Shown: positions 25,609 through 33,289 of the stretch, piece by piece
Numbering within the stretch: position 1 is the first letter of the stretch
How the letters are laid out: the number at the start of each line of letters is the position of its first letter
Assembly: GCA_900544115.1 (NCBI GenBank)
Contig: UQTW01000018.1
Location: forward strand, 1-44,547
Direction: 5' to 3'
Length of the DNA stretch: 44,547 bases
Source of the DNA: an uncultured Collinsella sp.
Lineage (GTDB): Bacteria > Actinomycetota > Coriobacteriia > Coriobacteriales > Coriobacteriaceae
Program-made: the position numbers and the translations under genes
Notes under the pieces: model-generated
What the model was told of the DNA's origin: nothing
Seen by the model: only the letters and a program-made list of their open reading frames with translations
Database searches by the model: none

Positions 25609-26567
25609 GCAATGCCCGCTCGACGAAGGCCCATACGGATCAGGCTGTCACAGACCTGCGGGAACGTCATGTCGTCGGTGTGGCGGATCTCATCCGGATA
25701 CAGCGACGTATCGGTCATGCCGGGAATGGTATTGGTCTCGAGGATAACGGGGCCGTCCTCGCTCACAATAAAGTCGCTGCGCGAGATACCCAGGCAACCG
25801 AGGGCCTTGTGAGCGGCACAGGCAAGTTCCTGAGCGCGAGCGTAATTCTCGGTTGAAATCTGCGCCGGAATGCGATGGATATCCGTAGGGTCGACATACT
25901 TCACGTCCAGATCGTAGAACTCGCAGTCCTCGGGCTTACGAATCTCGACAATCGGCAGGGCGCGCACGTCATCTTCGCCGTATACGCCGACGGTGATCTC
26001 GGTACCCTCGATGCACTTCTCGACCAGCACTTTGTCGCCATACTCAAACGCCTTGGCGATTGCCGCGGGCAGCTCGGAGGGCTCATGGACCAGGGAAATG
26101 CCATAGCTGGAACCGTTGACGGCCGGCTTCACAAAGCAACGCTCGCCACAAACCTCGACGATATGATCGATATCGACTTTATCGCCCACCTCGAGCGCGA
26201 GGCCGGGGGCAATGGGAATGCCCGCCTTGGCGTACAGGAGCTTAGAGACCTCCTTGTCGGCACCGCAGGCGCTGGCAAGCACGCCCGAGGCCGTGTAGGG
26301 GATACCCAGGGTCTCCATGGCACCCTGCATGGCGCCATCCTCACCGCCGGCGCCGTGCATGGCGATAAATGCCACATCGAATCCGCCGGTCGCCATGGTT
26401 ACCATAAAGTCATCAGCGGCCGTGTCAAGCAGCTCCACCGAGGTGTAGCCGGCTTCCTTCAGCGCCACCACAACGTTCTTTCCCGAATCGAGCGAGATCT
26501 CGCGCTCGGCGGAATGACCGCCCGCCAAGACCGCTACGTGCATGTTCTCTAGGCTTTTACCCGGCAT
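25602..26567 (-). CDS. ddl: D-alanine-D-alanine ligase
   Basis: 321 residues. It joins two D-Ala with ATP for peptidoglycan precursors. Evidence: AGGHSAEREISLDSG (catalytic Glu and Ser), MHGAGGEDGAMQG, the ATP-grasp motifs VKPAVNGSSYGI and EITVGVYG, and C-terminal ETNTIPGMTDTSLYP. A Tyr is present in the segment EFYDLDVKY, which favours D-Ala over D-lactate as acceptor. ATG 26567 follows AGGAGG. It heads an operon with the DnaQ-DinG gene; rlmN is divergent. Confidence 0.95.
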   Translation of the reverse strand: MPGKSLENMHVAVLAGGHSAEREISLDSGKNVVVALKEAGYTSVELLDTAADDFMVTMATGGFDVAFIAMHGAGGEDGAMQGAMETLGIPYTASGVLASACGADKEVSKLLYAKAGIPIAPGLALEVGDKVDIDHIVEVCGERCFVKPAVNGSSYGISLVHEPSELPAAIAKAFEYGDKVLVEKCIEGTEITVGVYGEDDVRALPIVEIRKPEDCEFYDLDVKYVDPTDIHRIPAQISTENYARAQELACAAHKALGCLGISRSDFIVSEDGPVILETNTIPGMTDTSLYPDEIRHTDDMTFPQVCDSLIRMGLRRAGIAC

Positions 26568-26652
26568 GGGCAGACTCCTCCTCTATAATTTCTGCAGCTG
26601 ATACCATATTGTAGCGATACCCTCTACGTTTCCCCAAAATCGAAAGGCTTCC

Positions 26653-27705
26653 ATGAATCCCAGGACTAAATCTCAGGACATTCGCGACTTGAGCCAAAAC
26701 GATATTCGCGAGCTCGTGGCCGAACTTGGCCAGCCCGCCTTCCGCGCGAAGCAGCTCATCGAATGGGTCTTTGAGAAGAACGTTTGTTCGTTTGACGATA
26801 TGACCAACCTTCCCAAGGCTTTCCGCGAGCAGCTTAAAGAGGCGTTTGCCTTTGATACGCCGACTGAACTCACCAAGCAGGTTTCTAAAGATGGCTCTCG
26901 CAAGTATCTGCTCGAGTACCACGACGGCATTTCCGTTGAAACTGTCGGTATGCCCCGTCGTAACAAGCTTTCCGTCTGCGTTTCCACCCAGGCAGGCTGC
27001 GGCATGGGCTGTGCCTTTTGCGCTACCGGTCTCAACGGCCTCAAGCGCTCTCTGACTGCTCAAGAGATCGTCGACCAGGTGCTTCATGTATCCAACGACT
27101 TTGGCGAGCGTGCCACAAGCGTTGTCTTCATGGGCCAGGGCGAGCCGTTTGCCAACTACGACGAGGTTCTCAAGGCATTGCGTATCCTCAACGACCCCGA
27201 TGGCATCGGTATCGGCGCTCGTCACCTCACCGTCTCTACCAGCGGCGTTATTCCCGGTATTCGCAAATTTGCCGATATTCCCGAGCAGTTCACGCTTGCC
27301 GTTTCCCTGCATTCCGCCATCCAATCGACGCGCAATAAGCTCATGCCCGGTGTTAAGAAGCACACGCTGCTTCGCCTTCACGAGGCGCTTCAGCTCTACA
27401 CCGAGAAGACTGGCCGCCGCCCGACCTATGAGTATGCCATGATCGAAGGCATCAACGATACGAATCCCGAGATGCAGGCACTCTGCGACTTCTGCGAGGG
27501 AACGCTGTGCCACGTTAACCTGATTCAACTTAACGACATCGAGGGCAGCCCGCTCAAGCCGTCGCCGATTCATAAGGTTGAGGATCTTCAGCGTCGTCTT
27601 GAGTCCCGTGGCATCGAGACCACGATTCGTAACTCCCGTGGTAACGATATTGACGCCGCTTGCGGACAGCTGAAACAGCGCTTTAAAGTTCAGAAGAACG
27701 CATAG
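26653..27705 (+). CDS. rlmN: Dual-specificity 23S rRNA/tRNA methyltransferase RlmN
   Basis: 350-residue radical-SAM enzyme that methylates C2 of adenine 2503 in 23S rRNA and A37 in some tRNAs. Evidence: CGMGCAFC for the 4Fe-4S cluster, the cysteine in NKLSVCVSTQAGC, GQGEPFANYD, and the catalytic Cys in DIDAACGQL near the C-terminus. ATG 26653 follows GAAAGG. It is read against most neighbours on this arm. It uses noticeably more T-ended codons than flanking genes. A strong terminator follows. Confidence 0.96.
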   Translation: MNPRTKSQDIRDLSQNDIRELVAELGQPAFRAKQLIEWVFEKNVCSFDDMTNLPKAFREQLKEAFAFDTPTELTKQVSKDGSRKYLLEYHDGISVETVGMPRRNKLSVCVSTQAGCGMGCAFCATGLNGLKRSLTAQEIVDQVLHVSNDFGERATSVVFMGQGEPFANYDEVLKALRILNDPDGIGIGARHLTVSTSGVIPGIRKFADIPEQFTLAVSLHSAIQSTRNKLMPGVKKHTLLRLHEALQLYTEKTGRRPTYEYAMIEGINDTNPEMQALCDFCEGTLCHVNLIQLNDIEGSPLKPSPIHKVEDLQRRLESRGIETTIRNSRGNDIDAACGQLKQRFKVQKNA

Positions 27706-27723
27706 GGGAGTCGCACTCCAAAA

Positions 27724-27739
27724 CGTTTCATGTGAAACA
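27724..27739. promoter_or_regulatory. Degenerate parS-like site
   Basis: CGTTTCATGTGAAACA matches 14 of 16 positions of TGTTTCACGTGAAACA. It lies just after rlmN, 2.1 kb from the three perfect sites. Confidence 0.5.
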
Positions 27740-27742
27740 TCG

Positions 27743-27785
27743 AACGGCCCCGGTTGCAGGATATGCAACCGGGGCCGTTTCATTT
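27743..27785 (+). terminator. rlmN terminator
   Basis: A perfect 16-bp stem AACGGCCCCGGTTGCA / TGCAACCGGGGCCGTT with a 5-base loop, then TTCATTTATT. Confidence 0.9.
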
Positions 27786-27834
27786 ATTGGCCTCAATTTT
27801 GGAGCAGCTGCTACCTTTCCCATTTTTTACGGAC

Positions 27835-27880
27835 AAAATAAGGGGCCCTTGTCTCATGAATCAGACAAGGGCCCCTTAAA
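27835..27880 (-). terminator. par operon terminator
   Basis: AAGGGGCCCTTGTCT pairs with AGACAAGGGCCCCTT. On the minus strand TATTTTG follows, ending the parA-parB-small-protein transcript; on the plus strand AAAA follows, so the minus strand is favoured. Confidence 0.85.
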
Positions 27881-27904
27881 ATATGCAGGGTAATTGTTAG
27901 GTAC

Positions 27905-28159
27905 CTAATAGCCTACATTTTCCCATTGGTTGCTAACCCAACCTTGATTAATCTTAGGATTTTTCGTTACCTGAGCAGTGCGCATGGCAACATCTTCTGT
28001 CATAACATCCATTTTCTTCTTGGACGTATCAACGATATCTTGCGCGCCACGAAGCAAACGACCTCGAAGTTCATCGTCTGTCGCGATCTTATAGCCAGCA
28101 AAGGCACCAGCAGCGATAGTCGTCGCCAATGCAATCGCAGTAAAAATCTTATTCCTCAT
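27905..28159 (-). CDS. Small YtxH-like membrane protein
   Basis: About 84 residues. One hydrophobic segment at about 5-22 is followed by a hydrophilic tail with amphipathic helix (DELRGRLLRGAQDIVDTSKKKMDVMTEDVAMR), resembling YtxH/gas-vesicle-like stress proteins. The ATG at 28159 lies inside the end of parB (11-bp overlap), with AAGGGGG five bases before it. Being cotranscribed with parAB may point to a role at the cell membrane in segregation, but that is a guess. Confidence 0.65.
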   Translation of the reverse strand: MRNKIFTAIALATTIAAGAFAGYKIATDDELRGRLLRGAQDIVDTSKKKMDVMTEDVAMRTAQVTKNPKINQGWVSNQWENVGY

Positions 28160-29054
28160 CTTGGCCCCCTTGATCAAACTGAATCATTTCACCAAGAATA
28201 CGAGAAAGCTCTTCTTCGTCTTTAAACTCAATTTCAATCTTATTCTTTCCACGCGAGCTCTTCACACGCACGTTGGTATTAAATACCTGGCGAAGCACAC
28301 GGGCAGCCTTTTTAAAAGACTGAGGCGTTGCAGGCCTCGGCGTCTTAGGCGTCTCTCCGGCAGAAAACAATGGAGCAAGATTTTCTGTCGCTCTTACGGA
28401 AAGGCCCTCTGCAACAACCTTTTCTGCAAGTCGAATTCGAGCATCCTCATAGGGAACTGCAAGAATCGCACGTGCATGACCAGCAGTAAGTTTACCCTCA
28501 AAAATCATCTGCTGAACTACTTCAGGGAGATCGAGAAGGCGCAACGAATTTGTAATTGCAGAGCGTGATTTGCTTACTGCCTTCGACAATGCCTCCTGGG
28601 TCATACCGCTGGCATCAATGAGCTGGCGATAGCCCTTAGCCTCTTCGACGGGATTCAGATCAGAACGCTGAAGGTTTTCGATAAGAGCAAGAGCCAGCAT
28701 CTCTTCATCATTAACATCTTTAATGATGACAGGCAGCTCCTCAAGACCAGCAAGCTTTGACGCCTGGTAACGACGCTCACCAGCGATAATCTCATAGCCG
28801 TTTCCATGCTTGCGAACCAAGAGCGGCTGCAAAACGCCATGCTCTTGGATTGACTCGCTCAACTCGCGAAGTTCAGTTTCATTAAAATGAATTCGCGGTT
28901 GATTAGGGTTGGGAACGATATCCTCAATAGGTAGTTTTGTTACAGATGCGGCATTTGAAGCAGATACAGCAGAACCACCGGTCTCATACTCGGCCTCTGA
29001 GACCAAAGCATTGAGTCCACGTCCCAATCCGCCACGTTTCTTTACACTAGGCAC
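28149..29054 (-). CDS. parB: Chromosome-partitioning protein ParB
   Basis: 301-residue CTP-dependent DNA clamp that loads at parS and spreads. Evidence: N-terminal GRGLNALVSE (contacts ParA); VPNPNQPR and the nucleotide motif GERRYQAS; ENLQRSDLNPVEEA; a helix-turn-helix region (MTQEALSKAVSKSRSAITNSLRLLDLP) for parS; and a C-terminal dimer domain. ATG 29054 overlaps the parA stop by 8 bp. Both genes are AT-rich compared with the window (42% GC over 28501-28560). Confidence 0.96.
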   Translation of the reverse strand: MPSVKKRGGLGRGLNALVSEAEYETGGSAVSASNAASVTKLPIEDIVPNPNQPRIHFNETELRELSESIQEHGVLQPLLVRKHGNGYEIIAGERRYQASKLAGLEELPVIIKDVNDEEMLALALIENLQRSDLNPVEEAKGYRQLIDASGMTQEALSKAVSKSRSAITNSLRLLDLPEVVQQMIFEGKLTAGHARAILAVPYEDARIRLAEKVVAEGLSVRATENLAPLFSAGETPKTPRPATPQSFKKAARVLRQVFNTNVRVKSSRGKNKIEIEFKDEEELSRILGEMIQFDQGGQDEE

Positions 29055-29847
29055 GCTTGATCACCTCTTTTGCAAGGTTCATATACGCTTTTGCACCCTT
29101 ATTTTGAGGTGCATAGGTAATTACCGGTTCTCCAAAAGACGGAGCTTCGGAGATTTTAACCGTACGGGGGATTAGTGTCTTAAATGCCTTATCACCAAAG
29201 TATGATTGAACCTCCTCAACAACCTGATTCGATAGAGAAGTACGCGAGTCATACATGGTCATAAGCACACCATAGGTGTCTAAGCCCTTGTTCAGACGTG
29301 ATTTGACCATCTTCATTGACTCTAGCAGCTTCGTAACACCCTCGAGTGCATAGTACTCGCACTGGATCGGAATCAAAACGCTGTCTGCTGCGGTCAAGGC
29401 ATTGATAGTAAGCAGGCCGAGCGAAGGAGGACAGTCAATGAAAATAAAATCGAACTCGTCCTGAATCGGCTCAAGCAAATCTTTGAGGCGGGTTTCACGA
29501 GCAATTGCGCTTACGAGCTCAATTTCGGCACCTGCAAGCTGAATCGTAGCTGGAATTACGAATACCTTTTTGCAATTTGTATCAAGAACAAGCGATTCTG
29601 CCGGCACATCATTCAACAATGCATCATAGATGCAGCGATCAAGGTCTTCTTTTTCAATTCCAAATCCACTGGTGCTGTTTCCCTGCGGATCAAAATCGAC
29701 AATCAGTGTCTTACGACCCTGCTCACCCAGTGCTGCTGCAAGGTTCACAGCCGTCGTTGACTTACCGACGCCGCCTTTTTGATTGATGATTGCAATGATA
29801 CGCGTGTCTTTTGCGCTCTTAGAACGCTTAACGTCGCGAAATCCCAC
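29047..29847 (-). CDS. parA: Chromosome-partitioning ATPase ParA
   Basis: 266 residues. A deviant Walker A ATPase (INQKGGVGKSTT, residues 20-31) with VDFDPQGN and FIDCPPSLG, dimerising on nucleoid DNA to move ParB-parS. It starts at GTG 29847 with AGGAGG upstream. Three parS sites sit between it and rsmG, so ParB binding may regulate this operon. Confidence 0.96.
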   Translation of the reverse strand: MGFRDVKRSKSAKDTRIIAIINQKGGVGKSTTAVNLAAALGEQGRKTLIVDFDPQGNSTSGFGIEKEDLDRCIYDALLNDVPAESLVLDTNCKKVFVIPATIQLAGAEIELVSAIARETRLKDLLEPIQDEFDFIFIDCPPSLGLLTINALTAADSVLIPIQCEYYALEGVTKLLESMKMVKSRLNKGLDTYGVLMTMYDSRTSLSNQVVEEVQSYFGDKAFKTLIPRTVKISEAPSFGEPVITYAPQNKGAKAYMNLAKEVIKRA

Positions 29848-29886
29848 GGTCCCTCCTGGTGTGTATTAAAGCTGTCAAACGGAGGA

Positions 29887-29980
29887 TGTTTCACGTGAAA
29901 CATTCCGATTCGATATCAACCGCCATGTTTCACGTGAAACACTGCAAGTTGTTAGTATCCATTATGTTTCACGTGAAACA
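29887..29980. promoter_or_regulatory. Three perfect parS sites at 39-bp spacing
   Basis: TGTTTCACGTGAAACA occurs exactly at 29887-29902, 29926-29941 and 29965-29980; each start is 39 bp from the last. They fill the gap between rsmG and parA. The sequence equals the known bacterial parS consensus. Confidence 0.97.
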
Positions 29981-29981
29981 T

Positions 29982-30719
29982 CTAGGCAAGCGGATTCTTC
30001 TTTGCCATGCCATTTGCACGAGGCAATGAAACGGATGCCGGATGACTCTTTTTAAGAACAATGAACTCCCTGTGGCCCAAGCCCTCAGGCAAATCGATTG
30101 CGTCATTCAGAAGCAAAGTGAAGCCGCAAATCTTAGCTGCTGACATGCCGGAAGCAAGCTCCTCATCCGAAGGATTACCCTTGGTGATAACAAATAGCCC
30201 TCCGTCTTTGAGGAACGGAGCAGCATACTCAACAAGAATCGGTAGAGGGGCAAGTGCGCGGGCGGTTACGACAGAAAACTGCTTCTTATGGCTTCGAGCA
30301 TATTCTTCAAGGCGATCATGAACCGCATGAGCATGTTTCAATCCAAGAACATCAACAAAAGAATTGACAGCATCAACCTTCTTACCAACAGAGTCAATAT
30401 AAGTAGCTTTACGATGCATGGTTATGGTTAACGGAATACCAGGGAAGCCCGCACCTGTTCCCATATCGAGCAAAGCTCCCTCAGGAGCCTTATTGATATA
30501 GGGGAGCAAAACAAGTGAGTCGAGGATATGAAGTACCGCAGCATCTTCTATGTTAAGAATACGGGTGAGATTGGTTGTCTTATTTGTTTCCAGAACCAAA
30601 TCCAAATGTTGAATACATTTCCTCAGCTCAGTATCAGTTACGCTCAAGGAATACTCTTTGCAATAGGAAGTTAGACGACTCAACATCTCGTCAGCCTGCT
30701 GATCAGTAAGTACTAACAA
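29982..30719 (-). CDS. rsmG: 16S rRNA m7G methyltransferase RsmG (GidB)
   Basis: 245 residues; methylates N7 of G527 in 16S rRNA. Evidence: LDMGTGAGFPGIPL SAM-binding motif, DSVGKKVDAVNSFVDVLGL, VTARALAPLPILVEYAAPFLKDGG. The frame extends to 30767 but that codon lies in the khpB terminator's T-run. The TTG at 30719 has AAAGGAG six bases before it and is chosen. Loss of this gene in other bacteria gives low-level streptomycin resistance. Confidence 0.92.
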   Translation of the reverse strand: MLVLTDQQADEMLSRLTSYCKEYSLSVTDTELRKCIQHLDLVLETNKTTNLTRILNIEDAAVLHILDSLVLLPYINKAPEGALLDMGTGAGFPGIPLTITMHRKATYIDSVGKKVDAVNSFVDVLGLKHAHAVHDRLEEYARSHKKQFSVVTARALAPLPILVEYAAPFLKDGGLFVITKGNPSDEELASGMSAAKICGFTLLLNDAIDLPEGLGHREFIVLKKSHPASVSLPRANGMAKKNPLA

Positions 30720-30764
30720 CGAAAGCTCCTTTCTGACAAAAATCAGTGTATCGAGAACTTTTGA

Positions 30765-30797
30765 CAAAAAAAGGGGACGTGGAAACCACGTCCCCTT
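30765..30797 (-). terminator. khpB terminator
   Basis: A perfect 10-bp stem GGGGACGTGG / CCACGTCCCC with a three-base loop and eight T on the minus strand, between khpB and rsmG. Confidence 0.95.
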
Positions 30798-30815
30798 AGC
30801 ATAAGCTCGAGTAGA

Positions 30816-31385
30816 TTATCGAGCAACAATCACCACATGGCGATCGGGGTCAGAACCCTCAGAATGAGTATCGACGGCGTCATTGCCACGAAGTGCAATG
30901 TGAACCAGTCGGCGCTCGTAGGCATTCATGGGCGGAAGCGAAACACGCTTATGAGTGCGGATGGCACGCTCGGCAGCAGACTGAGCCATGGAGGCAACCT
31001 TGTCCTGACGGCGGCTCTTGTATCCCTCGACGTCCACTACAACCGGATACCTAAAGCCGAGCTTGCGGCTCACCAGCAATGAGAACATAACCTGAAGGGC
31101 ATCAAGGGTGCGACCATGACGGCCAATGAGAACAGCAAGGTCGGGAGCCGTTACATCCAGAATCAACTCACCCTCGTCGCCCTCATACTCATCGATAGGA
31201 GAGTTGGCGGCATCGAAGTGCGAAAGGATGGAACGCAGGATGGAAATCGCGACATCGGCAATGGTGTCGAGCTCCTCGTCGGTCAGCTCTTCACCAGCCT
31301 TGTAGCGCTGTGCAATCTCGGGATAATCGCCCGCGACCTGCGGGGCAACCTCCTCAAGCATATCCTCGATGATCTCTTCAGACAT
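30816..31385 (-). CDS. khpB: RNA-binding protein KhpB/Jag
   Basis: 189 residues: an acidic N-terminal region; a KH domain at about 75-145 with the GRHG loop (LIGRHGRTLDALQ); an R3H domain at about 146-189 (NAYERRLVHIALRGNDAVDTHSEG) with Arg and His four apart. It binds RNA and, in relatives, affects cell elongation and division. ATG 31385 has GGAG six bases upstream; the frame's earlier codon at 31397 overlaps that site. It follows yidC, as in many Gram-positives. It ends the rpmH-to-khpB block. Confidence 0.93.
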   Translation of the reverse strand: MSEEIIEDMLEEVAPQVAGDYPEIAQRYKAGEELTDEELDTIADVAISILRSILSHFDAANSPIDEYEGDEGELILDVTAPDLAVLIGRHGRTLDALQVMFSLLVSRKLGFRYPVVVDVEGYKSRRQDKVASMAQSAAERAIRTHKRVSLPPMNAYERRLVHIALRGNDAVDTHSEGSDPDRHVVIVAR

Positions 31386-31429
31386 AACGTACTCCAAAAG
31401 TTAGGTACCTAAATAAGATTGATATCCCG

Positions 31430-32200
31430 CTACTTCTTCTTGTGCGGGCGCGGCTTCTTCTCGCGACGAGTGACCTCAACCTGCAGCGGCGCGTTCTTAA
31501 GGCGCTCCTCCTCATCGGCCTTCGCCTTGTCGATGACCTTCTGCGTCACAAAAATCTGCTGGATAACCTGCCAAGCAGACGAGACGTCGTAGTACAGCAG
31601 AACACCAACGGGAAGGCTCCAGCCCATCCAAAGCATCATGACCGTCATGACAACGGCCATCATACGCATGCTCTGAGCCTGCTGGCCGGTCTGGTTGCGC
31701 GACATATAGAGCTGCGGAATCAGGGTCAGGACAGCGAACAGGATCAGGCAGACCAGCGCAGGCAGCGCGACCATAAAGCCATCGGCAAAGGAGGCACTCG
31801 GCGTGGTGGTCAGGTCGGGCAGAATATTAAAGAACGAGAACGTGCCGTCGTTAAAGTAGTCCGGTAGGTTACGCAGCAGCGTAAATAGGGCGAACAGGAC
31901 AGGCATCTGAATCAACAGCGGCAGACAACCAGCCATCGGGTTGAACTTGTTCTCGCTGTAGAACTTCTGCATTTCCTCGGCCTGACGCTGGGGATCGTCG
32001 GCATAGCGCTCCTGGATCTCGAGCATCTTGGGCTGCAACACCTGCATGCGAGCCGTCGACTTGGTCGACTTGAGCATAAGCGGCGTCAGCAGCAGACGGA
32101 TGATGACCACCAGGATGATGATGGACAGGCCCCAGTCGACCGCAAAGGTCTGGATGAGCTTGAGCAGCTCGAAAAGGATGTTAACGATCCAATCCCACAT
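31430..32200 (-). CDS. yidC: Membrane protein insertase YidC
   Basis: 256 residues with about five membrane segments; inserts proteins into the membrane with or without Sec. Evidence: the conserved core with Arg35 in VVIIRLLLTPL, the cytoplasmic loop KMLEIQERYADDPQRQAEEMQKFY, the CLPLLIQMPVLFALF segment and the VLLYYDVSSAWQVIQQ last helix. The C-terminal tail is Lys/Arg-rich, suited to binding ribosomes. ATG 32200 follows GGAGG at 10 bases. No lipobox is seen. Confidence 0.95.
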   Translation of the reverse strand: MWDWIVNILFELLKLIQTFAVDWGLSIIILVVIIRLLLTPLMLKSTKSTARMQVLQPKMLEIQERYADDPQRQAEEMQKFYSENKFNPMAGCLPLLIQMPVLFALFTLLRNLPDYFNDGTFSFFNILPDLTTTPSASFADGFMVALPALVCLILFAVLTLIPQLYMSRNQTGQQAQSMRMMAVVMTVMMLWMGWSLPVGVLLYYDVSSAWQVIQQIFVTQKVIDKAKADEEERLKNAPLQVEVTRREKKPRPHKKK

Positions 32201-32229
32201 GTAAGTTTTCCTCCGATAGCGAGTGCCCG

Positions 32230-32454
32230 CTAGGGCACAGGGTCATAACCGCCGACGTGCAGGGGATTGCAGCGAGCGATGCGCCTCACGGCAAGCCAGC
32301 AGCCTCTCAAAACACCGTGCTTCTCAATCGCCTGGACGGCGTATTGCGAGCACGTTGGGTAATAAATGCAGGCGTCAGGCAATAAGGGCGAAATAACCTG
32401 TTGATATATGCGAATAGGAGCGATGGCAACACGTCGCAAAACGTGATTGCTCAT
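32230..32454 (-). CDS. yidD: Membrane insertion factor YidD
   Basis: 74 residues with the family core YQQVISPLLPDACIYYPTCSQYAVQAIEKHG and RIARCNPLHVGGYDPVP, including conserved Cys residues. It assists YidC. Its ATG overlaps the rnpA stop (ATGA). Confidence 0.95.
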   Translation of the reverse strand: MSNHVLRRVAIAPIRIYQQVISPLLPDACIYYPTCSQYAVQAIEKHGVLRGCWLAVRRIARCNPLHVGGYDPVP

Positions 32455-32789
32455 CGCTCCTCCCCGGCAACGCCGGCGCGTTTCATAAGCGAACGCAATG
32501 CATTGTCCATCTCCTGCGGCGAGGAAACCCTCGTCTTGGGAGTTGCGAACAAGATGATGTCATAACCCGCAACGGGAAATCCACAGCTGCGGGCGGCCTC
32601 GCGCATCACACGCTTAGAACGGTTGCGCACGACAGCACAACCGAGCCGTTTAGCACCAACGAAGGCGACCCTTCCGGAGTCGCCTTCGCCAACCGATTCA
32701 CATATGGTCATTCGAATCAGAGGGTGACTGAAACGACGCCCCTGACTGAACACATGCTCGAAATCTTGCCGAGACTTAATAGTCTTCAT
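32451..32789 (-). CDS. rnpA: Ribonuclease P protein component
   Basis: 112 residues. Binds RNase P RNA and helps cut 5' leaders from pre-tRNAs. Evidence: the family motif KRLGCAVVRNRSKRVMREAAR (split here: KRLGCAVVRNR then KRVMREAAR), N-terminal FSQGRRFSHP and the size. It lies 20 bp after rpmH and overlaps yidD by 4 bp. Confidence 0.95.
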   Translation of the reverse strand: MKTIKSRQDFEHVFSQGRRFSHPLIRMTICESVGEGDSGRVAFVGAKRLGCAVVRNRSKRVMREAARSCGFPVAGYDIILFATPKTRVSSPQEMDNALRSLMKRAGVAGEER

Positions 32790-32809
32790 GCGAGATGTGT
32801 GTATCGCTG

Positions 32810-32944
32810 CTAGACAGTGAGACGCTTGCGGCCCTTGGCGCGACGACGGGCGAGCACGGCACGACCACCCTTGGTGGCCATACGGGCACGGAAGCCATGG
32901 GTCTTGGCACGCTTACGCTTATTAGGCTGATACGTACGCTTCAT
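32810..32944 (-). CDS. rpmH: Ribosomal protein L34
   Basis: 44 residues, MKRTYQPNKRKRAKTHGF followed by RMATKGGRAVLARRRAKGRKRL: essentially the universal L34 sequence. ATG 32944 follows AGGAGG; an extended frame to 33004 is leader. First gene of the left-hand block beside the origin. Confidence 0.98.
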   Translation of the reverse strand: MKRTYQPNKRKRAKTHGFRARMATKGGRAVLARRRAKGRKRLTV

Positions 32945-32972
32945 CTTAAGTTCCTCCTGCTGCATTTCGAGT

Positions 32973-32990
32973 GTCCGCGGGGGCGCGGAC
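32973..32990 (-). promoter_or_regulatory. Hairpin in rpmH leader
   Basis: GTCCGCG and CGCGGAC flank four G/C bases about 30 bp before the rpmH start. It could affect L34 translation or transcription. Confidence 0.35.
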
Positions 32991-33004
32991 GCAGATATAG
33001 ACAC

Positions 33005-33289
33005 GTGAGCTTGAAGATTGTAGGGAAATCAATGTTCAAATGTCAAGAAATCAAAGGTAAAAGGTTGCGCAGTTCACACGGTTCCCCCATAAGCCGAGCT
33101 CGATTTAGCGGTGCATGGCAACTTTTCACGATATTTCATCGAGTTTTCAACAGGTCATGTTGGCAATGTTGAGAACTTTTCGTCCGTTTTCCAAAGTTTT
33201 CAACAGGTTTTGAAAAGTTGTCGAAAGATGAGAAACATTGCACGGTGAGCTACTATTTGTTCGAAACCTTTTGAAAGATTGCGAGCGGC
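33005..33289. other. Left origin box cluster (candidate oriC part 1)
   Basis: Intergenic region where gene direction switches. DnaA-box-like words: TTTTCAACA at 33144-33152 and 33197-33205 (plus), TTCTCAACA at 33167-33175 (minus), TTTTCCAAA at 33187-33195 (plus) and TTTTCAAAA at 33208-33216 (minus). GAAAAGTTGTCGAAA at 33212-33226 recurs with one change at 36360-36374 after dnaA. The text is AT-richer than its surroundings. It also holds the promoters of rpmH and the GHKL gene, not resolved. Confidence 0.65.

Noticed and set aside
26557..27783. Minus-strand frame opposite rlmN
   Set aside because: rlmN has the radical-SAM motifs, a ribosome binding site and a terminator on the plus strand.
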